Below the pieces are notes generated by a model that worked only from the letters and a program-made list of their open reading frames with translations, had not been told where the DNA came from and did no database searches. Shown here in pieces: positions 1 through 9,149 of a DNA stretch of 64,000 nucleotides; within the stretch, counting starts at the first letter, position 1, and the number at the start of each line of letters is the position of its first letter. The position numbers and the translations under genes are program-made. The DNA is from Paenibacillus sp. FSL W8-0426 (lineage in GTDB: Bacteria > Bacillota > Bacilli > Paenibacillales > Paenibacillaceae), in assembly GCF_037969725.1 (NCBI RefSeq), contig NZ_CP150203.1, positions 3,860,001-3,924,000 on the forward strand, written 5' to 3'.

Positions 1-18
1 ATCGTTTTTTGATTTTCA

Positions 19-264
19 TCAAAAATGATTGCGCCTTGTATCGCCAACAAATATTCTATCGCCCAAATGAAATGATTCGTGAAATCCAGAGTATTTGCCC
101 ACTAACCTGACACGTAAAAAACGCGCGCCCTGAAAATGAAAGTTCTTCAAGGCCTGCTTTTGATTAAAAATACCTCCATACATCCTCAGTCCAGCAAAAA
201 CCATTCTTCGCCCATCGGTCTCCGAAATTACGGTGCAATCATGCAGTTCCAGTTTCGGACCCAA
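19..264 (-). pseudogene. fragment of an unknown protein
   Basis: An open frame of about 81 codons ends in TGA at 19-21. It opens with TTG, and the same frame reads upstream only to a TAA near 289, so no good ATG or ribosome binding site is present. The translation (…VFAGLRMYGGIFNQK…YSGFHESFHLGDRIFVGD…) is regular and protein-like, not a shadow of another gene. I do not recognise the family. It may be the 3' end of a gene that lost its start, or a short gene with a poor TTG start. Confidence 0.35.
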
Positions 265-511
265 TACCTTACCTGAGTCCGAATAATAATCATATTACCC
301 TCTGTTCATTCTGCCCCAGATCGCGTTCTATGAAAATCCTGCAAATTTACCAATTCAAGTCTTCGATCTGCAATATTCAACAATAATAAACCTCCTTCTG
401 ATTCATTGTTGGTCATACAATAAACTAGAAGGACAGTTTCTGGTAGCGCAATGGATTAACGTTTTTAGAATTCTATTTCCTCATATAGACCTCAACTGAT
501 TTTGGTGGTTT
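265..511. other. intergenic, nothing recognised
   Basis: AT-rich spacer between the fragment on the left and the end of the chemoreceptor gene. I see no convincing ORF, hairpin terminator or repeat. Confidence 0.4.
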
Positions 512-2500
512 TTATAAAACAAATCGTTTCACTTTTTGATTCAGAGAATGTGAAATGCCCTGAATCTCTTCGCTGGTTGACTTAATCCCATTTATCGCGG
601 TTAATTGTTCTTGACTTGCCGCCACTACTTTTTCAAAAGCATTAGATGATTGATCAGCAATATTAGCGATCTCATTGACGGAAGCTGTAACTTCTTCTGA
701 ACCCGCAGACAGTTCCTCCGTCACAGCGGACACATCTATAATCTGTTGAACAACATTTTTCGTAGCGTTTTGTATCTGTTCAAGCGCTAACTTGGCACGG
801 TCTGCTAACTCTACTCCCTGAATGGATTCTTTGTATACTTTCAAATTCATAACATGATGAATTTGCTGAACAAGCGTATTCACTTGCTTAATATTATCTT
901 CTATATGATTAGCTGATTCTTTTGACTTATTTGCTAGCTTCTTAACCTCGTTAGCCACCACTGCAAAGCCTCTTCCTTCTTCACCTGCCTTAGCTGCTTC
1001 GATCGCTGCATTTAGAGACAATAAATTGGTCTGCTCGGCAAGCGAAGAAATCATCAAACTCATGTCCGTAATTTGAGTATTAAGTAAATTCAACTTTTCA
1101 ATATACAAAGAAGATTCTTCTACAGACTGAAGGATGATATCCATTTGTTGGCTGACCAAATCCATTTGTTGATTGCCGTGTTCAATGTCTTTCTCCGTTC
1201 TCTGAGACAATTCTGCGATCACAGTTGACGACTCAGCAATTTTTATAGTTCCAGCCGTCATTTCTTGCATCATCATCGACGATTCTTTGGTTGCCAATGC
1301 TTGTTGTTTCGTACCTTTCGCAGAAGTGTCTATTAAGCCGCTAACAAGCTCAACAGTGGTTTTGGTTTGTTCAGCCGAGCTATTTAGCTCCATGCTGGTT
1401 GACAATAATGCATTAGATGACATGGATACATCCGCAATGATGTTATGTAGGGCGGTAATCATTTGATTTGAATATTCGCTTAATCTTCCAATCTCATCCG
1501 TTCGTTTGACAATAACGCGTTCATTTAAATAGCCTTGACTTACGCGCTCAAGAACATGAACGATTTTTGCCAGTGCAGTAGTGATGCCTCTAGTCATCCA
1601 AAACAGTATGCTTATTGCGATAATAATACTTATCGTTAGTATCGTTACCAAATTTCGTAGAATGGGCTTTGCTGCTTCGTTAAATTCATCGAAGGGTAGA
1701 ACTGAAATGACCTTCCAGCCTGTCATTGCATTTGTAACAAAGTAGGCTTGAGCCTGGGTGTTATCATCAGGATTATGGAGCGTAGCTTCTCCCTGATCTG
1801 TTTTAAGGATGTTTCGGTTACCGGAATCTGACAATAGTCTTCCCGTCTCGACGAAAGGATTGTAGATAACTCTCCCATCAGAATCAATGACATAAATAAA
1901 GCCTGTCTCGCCTAGTTTTGTACTTTCAAACAAATATTTAAGCGTATCCACTGAAGATTCAATAGTTATAACGCCTGATCCATTTTCAAGTGATTGAGAA
2001 AGACGAATACTGTAAGAACCATCAACGGGTGATTGCTCTATCTCGGAAATATAGACACCATCGCCCGATAATGCTTCATTATACCAAGCGCTGGATAGGA
2101 TGTTTTCCGTTTGTTCTTTGTTTGGGATCTGGACAGCTTCACCTGTAGCAGAAATGGCAGATATGGATTTCAGTTCAGGATGAAGCTCTAAAAAATCCGT
2201 CATCATTTTCCGGTTATGCGGATTATCCATTTCACTTCCATCTATAAGCCGGCTTAGTTGAGCAACATTTGCCTTTTGTGCAAAGAACGTACTGTCTAGA
2301 GTCGAGCTTAGTGAAACGGAACTGGTTTTAGCCGTCTCCCCTAGTTTTATTGCAATTTGCATTTTGGATGTTTCATATGATCTCCAACCTAATGCAAGCA
2401 TGGGGAGAATTATCAGTAAACTAACGATAATAGTCAGCTTAGTTCCAATCCTTCTAATCACAAATTTTTCTTTCATTCTTTTCATCCATTGCTTCTTCAT
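512..2500 (-). CDS. methyl-accepting chemotaxis protein
   Basis: Membrane chemoreceptor that would sense an extracellular ligand and control the CheA kinase. The 662-residue protein has a basic N-terminus and a membrane segment at about 20-40, an extracellular Cache-like sensor region to about 280, a second membrane segment at about 285-305 and a HAMP region to about 360. The cytoplasmic signalling domain carries the hallmark hairpin tip around [20 protein letters not shown], followed by [15 protein letters not shown]. The ATG at 2500 is preceded by AAAGGAGA at normal spacing. It is a single gene with no che genes nearby. The ligand cannot be told from sequence. Confidence 0.95.
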   Translation of the reverse strand: MKKQWMKRMKEKFVIRRIGTKLTIIVSLLIILPMLALGWRSYETSKMQIAIKLGETAKTSSVSLSSTLDSTFFAQKANVAQLSRLIDGSEMDNPHNRKMMTDFLELHPELKSISAISATGEAVQIPNKEQTENILSSAWYNEALSGDGVYISEIEQSPVDGSYSIRLSQSLENGSGVITIESSVDTLKYLFESTKLGETGFIYVIDSDGRVIYNPFVETGRLLSDSGNRNILKTDQGEATLHNPDDNTQAQAYFVTNAMTGWKVISVLPFDEFNEAAKPILRNLVTILTISIIIAISILFWMTRGITTALAKIVHVLERVSQGYLNERVIVKRTDEIGRLSEYSNQMITALHNIIADVSMSSNALLSTSMELNSSAEQTKTTVELVSGLIDTSAKGTKQQALATKESSMMMQEMTAGTIKIAESSTVIAELSQRTEKDIEHGNQQMDLVSQQMDIILQSVEESSLYIEKLNLLNTQITDMSLMISSLAEQTNLLSLNAAIEAAKAGEEGRGFAVVANEVKKLANKSKESANHIEDNIKQVNTLVQQIHHVMNLKVYKESIQGVELADRAKLALEQIQNATKNVVQQIIDVSAVTEELSAGSEEVTASVNEIANIADQSSNAFEKVVAASQEQLTAINGIKSTSEEIQGISHSLNQKVKRFVL

Positions 2501-2690
2501 CCATTAATCTCCTTTACCATCTTAAGTATACAAACGCTTGTTGAACTTAAAATTCATATCATATACTTTATCGGTAAGATACTTAGTAGTGTTTATATCT
2601 TCTTTTGTCATACTACGAATATGTCGATAATGTTCCTACATATAGACAGCGCCCGTCCTTCGAAAAAGAAGAACAGGCGCACTTTCGAGA

Positions 2691-3929
2691 TTATTTATTC
2701 TTTTTACCGATCGGCCCCGTTTCAGGAAGCATTGCGGTCGAAATTATGGCGAACAAAGCCAAGAAGCTGAAATACAGTAAAGCGTCACGCAGTCCCGTAT
2801 ACTCTGCGATCCAACCGATCACAAGTGTTGAGACAGCGCCTCCGAACATGCCCACGCTTAGAATTAGTCCCTGCGCCGCGCCTGCCCGTTCCGGAGTCAT
2901 GCCCTCCAATTCCATTACACTTGTAAACATGGCTGGCAGCCAGCCATTCAATGCAAGTCCAATCAAAATCACGGAAGTATACAGTAGTATTCCATCCGGA
3001 AAAGTGACGGAACCAATACATCCGACCAGCAGCAATGTTAACAATGGCCACATGAATATTTTACGTCTTCCCAAAGCGGCCATGAGAATGCCCACAAGGA
3101 GTCCCGCAACAACCGAAGCCAGCGAAATAAGGCTCGTAATGGTTCCAGACTTCGCAGCAGACATGGCTAAATCGGTTTGAAAGTAAGTGGGCAGGAACGT
3201 CTGCAAGCTTTGCGTGGACAGCATAAAGGAAAGATATGCAATAACCAGCAGAATGACCTCTTTTTTTCGAATGACCGATTTCAATGGGCTTTCTTTGGAG
3301 GAAGGTTTGTTCTGTGATTGGTCTGACATATTTCCCTGACTCGTTTGAGCGTTGTTTCTTGCAAAGATAACCCAGAGAATCGTTGTTATCAGCATAGCAA
3401 TTCCAAACCACTCAAGTGTAAGTCTCCAATTTTGACCAACCAGATTATACAACGGAATCGCAACAGCCAGAGCAATGAAAGATCCAGCCAGAGACAAGAT
3501 GGAGTTCAATGAATTAATCAAAGGCCGTTCTTTTGGAGGATACCAATCCATCGTGACGGCAACCGATGTTCCTGCCGAAATGCCCATCCCAACCCCGATC
3601 AACACGCGACTGATTAACAATATGGCATAGCTGGAGGTGAACAGAGGAACGAGTCCTCCGACTGTATAAAAGAGCAGTGCTATCGTACGCGTGCGTGCAA
3701 TACCGAACTTGCCCATCAAGCTGCCCCCCATAGTGCCGGTCAAACCAGCTCCTAGCAGCACGATCGTAACCATGACGCCCGCCTCAGCTGTTGTGATGTG
3801 CAAATCAGTCATCATCATAGGAATGAATACTGTGGGACCAACAAAAACAATGGTTGGAATAAGTGAAGTTAACGCTGACAATATCAACATGATCCAGCGG
3901 TATTTGGAGTAAGTCACATGATGTTCCAT
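2691..3929 (-). CDS. MFS transporter
   Basis: A 412-residue permease of the major facilitator superfamily with about 12 hydrophobic segments and a polar loop at about 195-215 between the two halves. The loop after TM2 (GKFGIARTRT) resembles the usual MFS motif A position. It lies 76 bp downstream of the alcohol dehydrogenase gene on the same strand, and behind the MarR gene, so it is probably co-regulated. Export of a small toxic compound or import of a substrate are both possible. A GC-rich hairpin at about 2650-2683 follows the stop and may help termination. Confidence 0.88.
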   Translation of the reverse strand: MEHHVTYSKYRWIMLILSALTSLIPTIVFVGPTVFIPMMMTDLHITTAEAGVMVTIVLLGAGLTGTMGGSLMGKFGIARTRTIALLFYTVGGLVPLFTSSYAILLISRVLIGVGMGISAGTSVAVTMDWYPPKERPLINSLNSILSLAGSFIALAVAIPLYNLVGQNWRLTLEWFGIAMLITTILWVIFARNNAQTSQGNMSDQSQNKPSSKESPLKSVIRKKEVILLVIAYLSFMLSTQSLQTFLPTYFQTDLAMSAAKSGTITSLISLASVVAGLLVGILMAALGRRKIFMWPLLTLLLVGCIGSVTFPDGILLYTSVILIGLALNGWLPAMFTSVMELEGMTPERAGAAQGLILSVGMFGGAVSTLVIGWIAEYTGLRDALLYFSFLALFAIISTAMLPETGPIGKKNK

Positions 3930-4005
3930 GAGTTTATGCCACCGGAATACAATACGTATTGGACGGCATGATTCACCTCTTTAGTTCATTTTTTGGAGTA
4001 TCTGT

Positions 4006-5115
4006 TTATATTTTTGGAAGTTCAATTTGATCTGGAGCATATATGCCGTCTCCATCCAGTTGAGGGACAATCAAGATTTTGACTTGTTCAATCTTTTGCT
4101 CCCCTCCCGGTCGTAGCGCGGCAAACGCATGTTCAACTCCATCGAAGCCGGTATATGCTGTTACGATTTCCGATGGATCAAATTTCCCAGCGATTAGGTC
4201 CTCGAAGGTTTCTTTCAAAGCCGTATAAGAGGTTTCACCATAACCTGGCCCTGTAATAAAGTCCAAGGTGATGTTTTTGTTGATGAGACTTGTCGGTTTA
4301 AGCAGATTGTCTTCCATGGAGGCTCCAACTATCAGGAATTTGGTATAGTGAGGCACAGCATCAATCATGTTATAAATCAAGTTTTTTACGCCGGAGGCTT
4401 CAAAAACGTGTAGACGCTGACTGTCTTTGGCCAACCCTCGATACACTTCGACCGGATCCTTTTCCAAAGGATTTACGACGGCATGAGCCCCATATTTCAT
4501 GGCAATCTCCCGTCTTTTGACAGATGGATCGGAAACGACGATCGGGTGGATGCCACGAGAAGCAAGTGCTATGACGGCACCAAGGCCAACGGTTCCGGCT
4601 CCTGTCACAATCGCTCCTCCATCCGGTCCAATATCCGCTCTCAAAACACTATTGTAACCGGTTGCGAGTGGCTCAGTAACCGCAGCATGATAAGGATTGA
4701 CTCCATCGGGAATCTTGAAATGGCCTCCGTTGCCCACAAGCACGCGCTCCGAAAATCCTCCCGGATAATCGTTCGAGTATCCTACGGTATACATCACTCC
4801 GTCATCACCGATCACCCAAGGCAGTACAACAATCAAATCCCCTGGTTGGTAGTCAATGACATTATCACCGACCTCGATGACTTTTGCTGTAAACTCATGT
4901 CCCAAAACCAAATCCTTGTTCGGATCAAATGCTTGCCCGACGCTCCCCGCTTTGCGTACACTCTCGAGGAAATCCTCCGTGTGTGCTACTGCAGAGAGAT
5001 CACTCCCGCAGATTCCGATCGCTAATGGTTCAACCAACAGTTGGTCCTTGTTTGGTTGAAGATCCCCTATTTCTTTCATTTGAAATTGACCTTTTCGAAA
5101 AACAACCGCATTCAC
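4006..5115 (-). CDS. zinc-binding alcohol dehydrogenase family protein
   Basis: Medium-chain dehydrogenase/reductase of about 369 residues. It has the catalytic zinc motifs GICGSD and GHEF and the NAD(P)-binding loop GAGTVGLGAV. The cysteine-rich structural-zinc loop found in many family members is absent. Start choice: no ATG fits. GTG at 5115 sits 10 bases after AAGGA, while GTG at 5124 and TTG at 5121 are too close to that site. An 18-bp palindrome lies just upstream at 5147-5164. It appears to form a unit with the MFS gene downstream and the MarR gene upstream. Substrate unknown. Confidence 0.87.
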   Translation of the reverse strand: MNAVVFRKGQFQMKEIGDLQPNKDQLLVEPLAIGICGSDLSAVAHTEDFLESVRKAGSVGQAFDPNKDLVLGHEFTAKVIEVGDNVIDYQPGDLIVVLPWVIGDDGVMYTVGYSNDYPGGFSERVLVGNGGHFKIPDGVNPYHAAVTEPLATGYNSVLRADIGPDGGAIVTGAGTVGLGAVIALASRGIHPIVVSDPSVKRREIAMKYGAHAVVNPLEKDPVEVYRGLAKDSQRLHVFEASGVKNLIYNMIDAVPHYTKFLIVGASMEDNLLKPTSLINKNITLDFITGPGYGETSYTALKETFEDLIAGKFDPSEIVTAYTGFDGVEHAFAALRPGGEQKIEQVKILIVPQLDGDGIYAPDQIELPKI

Positions 5116-5146
5116 ACTCAACACATCCTTATATATTATTTATTAA

Positions 5147-5164
5147 ATACTTATAAATAAGTAT
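5147..5164. promoter_or_regulatory. palindrome, likely MarR operator
   Basis: Two perfect 8-base arms, ATACTTAT and ATAAGTAT, are separated by AA. The site lies about 30 bases before the dehydrogenase start and downstream of the MarR gene. Size and symmetry fit a MarR dimer site. The link to the neighbouring regulator is inferred. Confidence 0.55.
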
Positions 5165-5270
5165 CTTAGTACTAATACAAATACTATAATACGGTTAACC
5201 TACTTTTACAATTCATAAATTAGTCACAATACCATATTGTTAATAGATGATATCCATCACTATTTTAGAT

Positions 5271-5319
5271 AAAAAAAGAACAGTACACGTTCAGAAATTA
5301 ATCTGAATGTGTACCGTTC
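5271..5319 (-). terminator. terminator of the MarR gene
   Basis: On the minus strand a long near-perfect stem (GAACGGTACACATTCAGA pairing with TCTGAACGTGTACTGTTC) is followed by seven T. The stem includes the last codons of the MarR gene. It separates that gene from the dehydrogenase/MFS pair, which must therefore use its own promoter near 5160-5210. Confidence 0.8.
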
Positions 5320-5759
5320 CTCTTTTCAAGAAGGTGGTGAATCAGTTTCTTATACAATTTGTTCCACAGCATAATTTCTTCATCAGTCAACACGCTGAAG
5401 TGTGAACTTACCAAATCCAGTCTCATGGCATAAGCTTCATCGACGATCTTTTTCCCTGCATCCGATATCTCCAACATGACGGAACGCCGGTCAATATCTT
5501 CGTCTCTCCGTCGAAAGATCAGTCCTTTCGCCAGCAATTTGTTACAGATCCCCGTAATTCCCCCGGAAGTAATATGTAGTGGTTCTGAAAGCTCTTTGGC
5601 TCGTTTGGGGCCTTCATCATTCAGTATTTCCAATATGCTGACTTCCGTCATGGAGAGATTTAAATGATTTTTTTTATTCCAATCCGTCAACCATAGTTTG
5701 TTGTGCATGGACGACATATAAGAATTCTCAATTAGCAGTTCTTCTCTTTTATTCCTCAT
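5298..5759 (-). CDS. MarR family transcriptional regulator
   Basis: A 153-residue winged-helix regulator. The helix-turn-helix region is at about 45-75 (SILEILNDEGPKRAKELSEP, then ITSGGITGICNKL), followed by the wing GLIFRRRDEDIDRRSV, whose D-x-R-S pattern is typical of MarR proteins. The start has GGGTGGG upstream. It precedes the dehydrogenase and MFS genes on the same strand and probably represses them through the palindrome at 5147-5164. Ligand unknown. Confidence 0.9.
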   Translation of the reverse strand: MRNKREELLIENSYMSSMHNKLWLTDWNKKNHLNLSMTEVSILEILNDEGPKRAKELSEPLHITSGGITGICNKLLAKGLIFRRRDEDIDRRSVMLEISDAGKKIVDEAYAMRLDLVSSHFSVLTDEEIMLWNKLYKKLIHHLLEKRNGTHSD

Positions 5760-6046
5760 AATCCCACCCTAACTTTAACGAATATTATTATGGTTCATTA
5801 TAACCCCAATAAAGAACAAATGCACTTAGTCCAAAATCTCCAAAATAAAGAGTCGTTTGGCGATTTGAATTAACCTTATACAATAGACAACAGTAAACCT
5901 TATGAGCTCCCTCGTCTGACTGCCAAACCATGCCGTTGCAGGGCGGAACTTTGGGAAATGTGTGTTATCACCCCAAGCTCAATGCTTAAGAAAGTGAATT
6001 CCGATTCTCGTCATCGTCCTCTGTGTGGAGAAACGCTGAACAGCAC
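5760..6046. other. intergenic, no gene seen
   Basis: Between the MarR gene and the terminator of the acetyltransferase. Short open frames here have no ribosome binding site and no recognisable protein. It holds the presumed promoter of the MarR gene. Confidence 0.4.
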
Positions 6047-6080
6047 AAAAAAGGTGCGTCCTCTTGCAAGAGGACCACCT
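6047..6080 (-). terminator. terminator downstream of the GNAT gene
   Basis: On the minus strand, GGTGGTCCTCTTGCAAGAGG forms the core of a stem continuing through ACGCACC and ending in six T. The perfect palindrome GTCCTCTTGCAAGAGGAC is in the middle. It lies about 110 bp after the acetyltransferase stop. Confidence 0.75.
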
Positions 6081-6188
6081 CACCGATATACAAGAAACAC
6101 GAGGGCATGAGTACATGGGAATTCTGCTATAAGGATACACCTACATTTATCCGCTTAGCGATCTGCCACAAAGGTTCATGCCCCGTAT

Positions 6189-6671
6189 TCAATGTAGTTC
6201 TAACTCCATAAACACATCCGCTCTTACATAGGGCATGGGCCCGATCTGCTCGACAGGAACGTGTTTGAACCCAACTGATTCATAAAGATGAACGGCATTC
6301 GGCAGCTTGGTGCTGCTTCCCAAAAAGAGCGATGTAGCGCCTAGTCCGCGTGCGCGGTTAATGGCCGCTTGAATGATTTTCCGTCCGTATCCACGCCCGC
6401 GCATCTCGGGTGCAACGCTCATCTTCGAGAGCTCGAACACGCCGGCTCCGGTCGGCACGAGCGCAACACATCCGACGATCGAATCGCCATCACGTGCGAT
6501 GAGTACGTCCCCTCCTCTGTCCACGATGTTCTCTACCGGGTTATCGAGGATGACCAGGTCCGCCTCTTCGACGGCGAAGATACGGGCAATCCATTCCTCG
6601 TTAAGTGTTTTGAAGGCCCGAGCTTCTTCGGGCGTCTGCATCGAAGTGATCGTAAGCGCTGTTTCAAGCAT
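6189..6671 (-). CDS. GNAT family N-acetyltransferase
   Basis: A 160-residue acetyl-CoA-dependent acetyltransferase. The acetyl-CoA-binding motif is clear: LSKMSVAPEMRGRGYGRKII (R-G-x-G-x-G/A region), followed by the family's C-terminal LYESVGFKHV. The start at 6671 is chosen because AGAGGAGG lies just upstream. The frame stays open another 81 codons but that stretch has no site and does not look like the family. Acceptor substrate unknown. Single-gene unit ending at the hairpin at 6047-6080. Confidence 0.9.
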   Translation of the reverse strand: MLETALTITSMQTPEEARAFKTLNEEWIARIFAVEEADLVILDNPVENIVDRGGDVLIARDGDSIVGCVALVPTGAGVFELSKMSVAPEMRGRGYGRKIIQAAINRARGLGATSLFLGSSTKLPNAVHLYESVGFKHVPVEQIGPMPYVRADVFMELELH

Positions 6672-6915
6672 CCAATGTTTCCTCCTCTTGTAGGGGTTAT
6701 TCCCACTATAGAAGAAACCAAACGATTGATCAATATCGGTATTCCTATTACGTTCATGGACAATACCTATATTCGGATGGTCACCCAATGTTGGGTTTGC
6801 GGATTCATTTCGTCTGACCTTGATGACGGCAACAACGCAGAACATAAAAAAGATGGCGATCCACCTGGATCGACTGGGGAAGCGAAGCTCCCCTATTCTA
6901 TAGCTTTTTTTCAAT
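6672..6915. other. spacer between GNAT and decayed genes
   Basis: Open frames on both strands cross this stretch, but none has a start signal or family features. A short GC hairpin (GGGGAAGCGAAGCTCCCC) is at about 6878-6895. Confidence 0.3.
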
Positions 6916-7165
6916 CACACTCCGGCATACGAGGAGAAGCCGTCATCTATTGGCAATACTACACCAGTTACAAAACTAGCTGCCTGTTCGCTAACCAAGA
7001 ATCATAATCCTCCAATGAGCTCTTCAGGTTCCCCAAATCTTTCCGTGGGTGTATTTTCAGAATTTTCCTCTCTCTCGGAGCAGGGGTATCTTCATCATTG
7101 AATAATAATGCTTTATTTTGATGCGTAACAAAAAAATTGGGGGCAATCGCATTAACCCGAAAACC
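6916..7165 (-). pseudogene. 3' remnant of SDR D-mannonate/fructuronate oxidoreductase
   Basis: Minus-strand translation gives VNAIAPNFFVTHQNKALLFN then DEDTPAPRERKIL, shifts frame near 7043, and continues TERFGEPEELIGG-stop-FLVSEQAASF then VTGVVLPIDDGFSSYAGV. This is the C-terminal third of the SDR D-mannonate oxidoreductase family, broken by one frameshift and one in-frame TGA where the family has a tryptophan. The N-terminal Rossmann part is missing. It lies directly downstream of the beta-glucuronidase gene, where the next step of hexuronate breakdown would be expected. A dead gene. Confidence 0.75.
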
Positions 7166-7290
7166 CGTTTAGACGGGCCAACTCTGCAATGGCTTCATCG
7201 GCTCCGGGCGTAGAGAAAGTGACTTCGATAGAGCGTATTCCGCCCGCAAATGCTTGTTTGGGGAAACTTGGGTAACAATCATAATCTCCC
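7161..7290 (-). pseudogene. remnant of KDPG aldolase
   Basis: One minus-strand frame reads PKQAFAGGIRSIEVTFSTPG, continuing ADEAIAELARLNG before a stop. The GGIRSIEVTFSTPG block is the hallmark N-terminal segment of 2-keto-3-deoxy-6-phosphogluconate aldolase. The rest of the gene is deleted and the piece runs straight into the SDR remnant, so a deletion fused the two. A start-like AAGGGAGATTATG sits at the front, seven bases after the beta-glucuronidase stop. Confidence 0.65.
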
Positions 7291-7296
7291 TTTCAG

Positions 7297-9084
7297 CTAG
7301 TTCTTGTAATAAAAATCAGGAATGGCCGTCCATCGTCTTTTAAGTTCATGGGCAATGGCTTTAGGTTTTCGATCACGAGTGAAGATCCCCTTTTTGTTTC
7401 CTTGTACACGAATGATTCCCTGGCTCGTTGCAAAATCGGCAAAGTTCCACACTTGCTCGCCAACAAACTGTTGAAATTCATCAAAAACTTCATGGTTTGC
7501 TTTATAAAACGCAACTTGGTATTCTTCTGTAAACATAATGGGTTCGACATCATGCAATCCGGCGACAGTGTCCGCTCCATATTCGGTCATCATAAATGGT
7601 TTGTCTGGACATCTTTTCAGCCATTCCTTAAATTCAGTGCGCAGCATCTCTTTGGCTGATACCAAATCACCACCATCTACATACCATCCGTAATAGCGGT
7701 TAAAGGTAAGGATATCTAATAACTCCGCCACTTGATCCTTTTCAGGTGAAGATTCAATTTGAGTGACAATCGTAACAGGACGCTTTTGCGGATCTAAATC
7801 TCTGGCTAATTCGATTAGCGGTTTAAAATATTCATAAGCACCCTTTTCCTCTGAGGCAGGCTCATTGGCTATATTCCACATCACAACAGAGGGATGGTTT
7901 TTGTCTCTTTCAATGAGTTCCCTGATCACCTCTTGGTGATGTTCGAACGTTTTAAGCTCATCCCACGTATTTCTAAGTTCTCCGCCACGATGCAGCACCA
8001 TCATGTTTAAATGCATTCCCACCGCGGGTACTTCATCAATGACAACAAATCCTTCCCGATCCGCAAGCCTCATCACTTCTTCTGAATATGGATAGTGAGC
8101 GGTACGGAATGAGTTCGCTCCCGTCCATTTCATCAGATTAAAATCCAAAACATTGGCTGCTTCATCTAACCCTCTTCCATGAATAGGCGTATCTTCGTGC
8201 TTACCATAACCTTTGAAATAGAACGGTTTATTATTGATCAGGAACTGCCCTCCGCTCACCTCAACCGTTCTCACACCAAATGGCTGTTCATAAACATCGA
8301 TCGTTTCACCTTCATCTTCCAGTTCAATCCGAAGGGTGTACAAATAGGCATTTAAAGGTTCCCACAGCTTAACGTTGGGAATCGTAAGTGTGCTTGATTT
8401 TCCTTCTGACTCTGAAATAACGATGCCCGATTCATCTACAATCTTTGCTTTAACAGATGCTGAACCAACCACATCAATGGAGTAATGAACTGTCCCATCC
8501 AGTTCAGTTACGATCGTCACATCCTTAACATAAATGGTCGGCGTCGTATATATTTTTACAGGACGATGCAAACCGGCATAGTTGAAGAAGTCAAAATTAG
8601 GATGATTCCGAACAACCTTTCCAACACCAGCAACGTGCTTCTCGGTTACAAAACCAACGGGTAAGGTCGTCTCATCCACAATATTGTTCACCGCAACGGT
8701 TAATCGATTTTTGCCTTTTTGTAAATATCGATTAATTTCAGCCTCAAAGGGTAAAAAGCCCCCTTTATGCTCTACAACGAATTCCCCATTCAAATAAACT
8801 TTTGCGAAATGGGTGGCAGAACCAAACCGTAAAACCACTCGTTCTTCGGTCATCGAACTTGGCAGAGTAATCTCCCGCTCATACCAAACCCAGCCAACAT
8901 GGTCACGGATGTTTGCACTGACTGCCATATCGTTAAATGAACCAGGAACCACCATACGGCTTGGATCCTTCAACGTTTGCTTCTGCCAGTTCTCTGTAAA
9001 TCCCATGCCAGAATCCAGTTTAAAGTTCCAAATCCCGCTTAAATCTATAATGCTACGCGTTTCGGTAAGTGTAGGATAAAGCAT
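7297..9084 (-). CDS. uidA: beta-glucuronidase (GH2)
   Basis: Retaining GH2 enzyme that would release glucuronic acid from glucuronides in the cytoplasm. There is no signal peptide. About 595 residues, the same length as E. coli GusA. The N-terminal jelly-roll begins [20 protein letters not shown], then an Ig-like domain, then a TIM barrel with the acid/base in [11 protein letters not shown] (near 410) and the nucleophile in [10 protein letters not shown] (near 500). Start at 9084: AAGGAGA lies at correct spacing; the frame extends seven codons further without support. The symporter gene is 65 bp upstream in the same operon. The genes that would follow are degraded. Confidence 0.93.
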   Translation of the reverse strand: MLYPTLTETRSIIDLSGIWNFKLDSGMGFTENWQKQTLKDPSRMVVPGSFNDMAVSANIRDHVGWVWYEREITLPSSMTEERVVLRFGSATHFAKVYLNGEFVVEHKGGFLPFEAEINRYLQKGKNRLTVAVNNIVDETTLPVGFVTEKHVAGVGKVVRNHPNFDFFNYAGLHRPVKIYTTPTIYVKDVTIVTELDGTVHYSIDVVGSASVKAKIVDESGIVISESEGKSSTLTIPNVKLWEPLNAYLYTLRIELEDEGETIDVYEQPFGVRTVEVSGGQFLINNKPFYFKGYGKHEDTPIHGRGLDEAANVLDFNLMKWTGANSFRTAHYPYSEEVMRLADREGFVVIDEVPAVGMHLNMMVLHRGGELRNTWDELKTFEHHQEVIRELIERDKNHPSVVMWNIANEPASEEKGAYEYFKPLIELARDLDPQKRPVTIVTQIESSPEKDQVAELLDILTFNRYYGWYVDGGDLVSAKEMLRTEFKEWLKRCPDKPFMMTEYGADTVAGLHDVEPIMFTEEYQVAFYKANHEVFDEFQQFVGEQVWNFADFATSQGIIRVQGNKKGIFTRDRKPKAIAHELKRRWTAIPDFYYKN

Positions 9085-9149
9085 ATATAATCTCCTTTTT
9101 TTCATTCATTAAAGTGGTTGAAATCCTTAATCCAAACTAAGTTGGGTTA

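Noticed and set aside
6023..6211. 62-codon plus-strand open frame
   Set aside because: Covers the terminator hairpin at 6047-6080 and overlaps the end of the GNAT gene; no start signal.
6672..6914. N-terminal extension of the GNAT gene (81 codons)
   Set aside because: A good AGAGGAGG site with ATG at 6671 gives a full-length GNAT domain; the extension has no start signal or family match.
7293..7580. Separate 95-codon minus-strand gene inside the beta-glucuronidase gene
   Set aside because: Out-of-frame shadow of the intact GH2 coding sequence.
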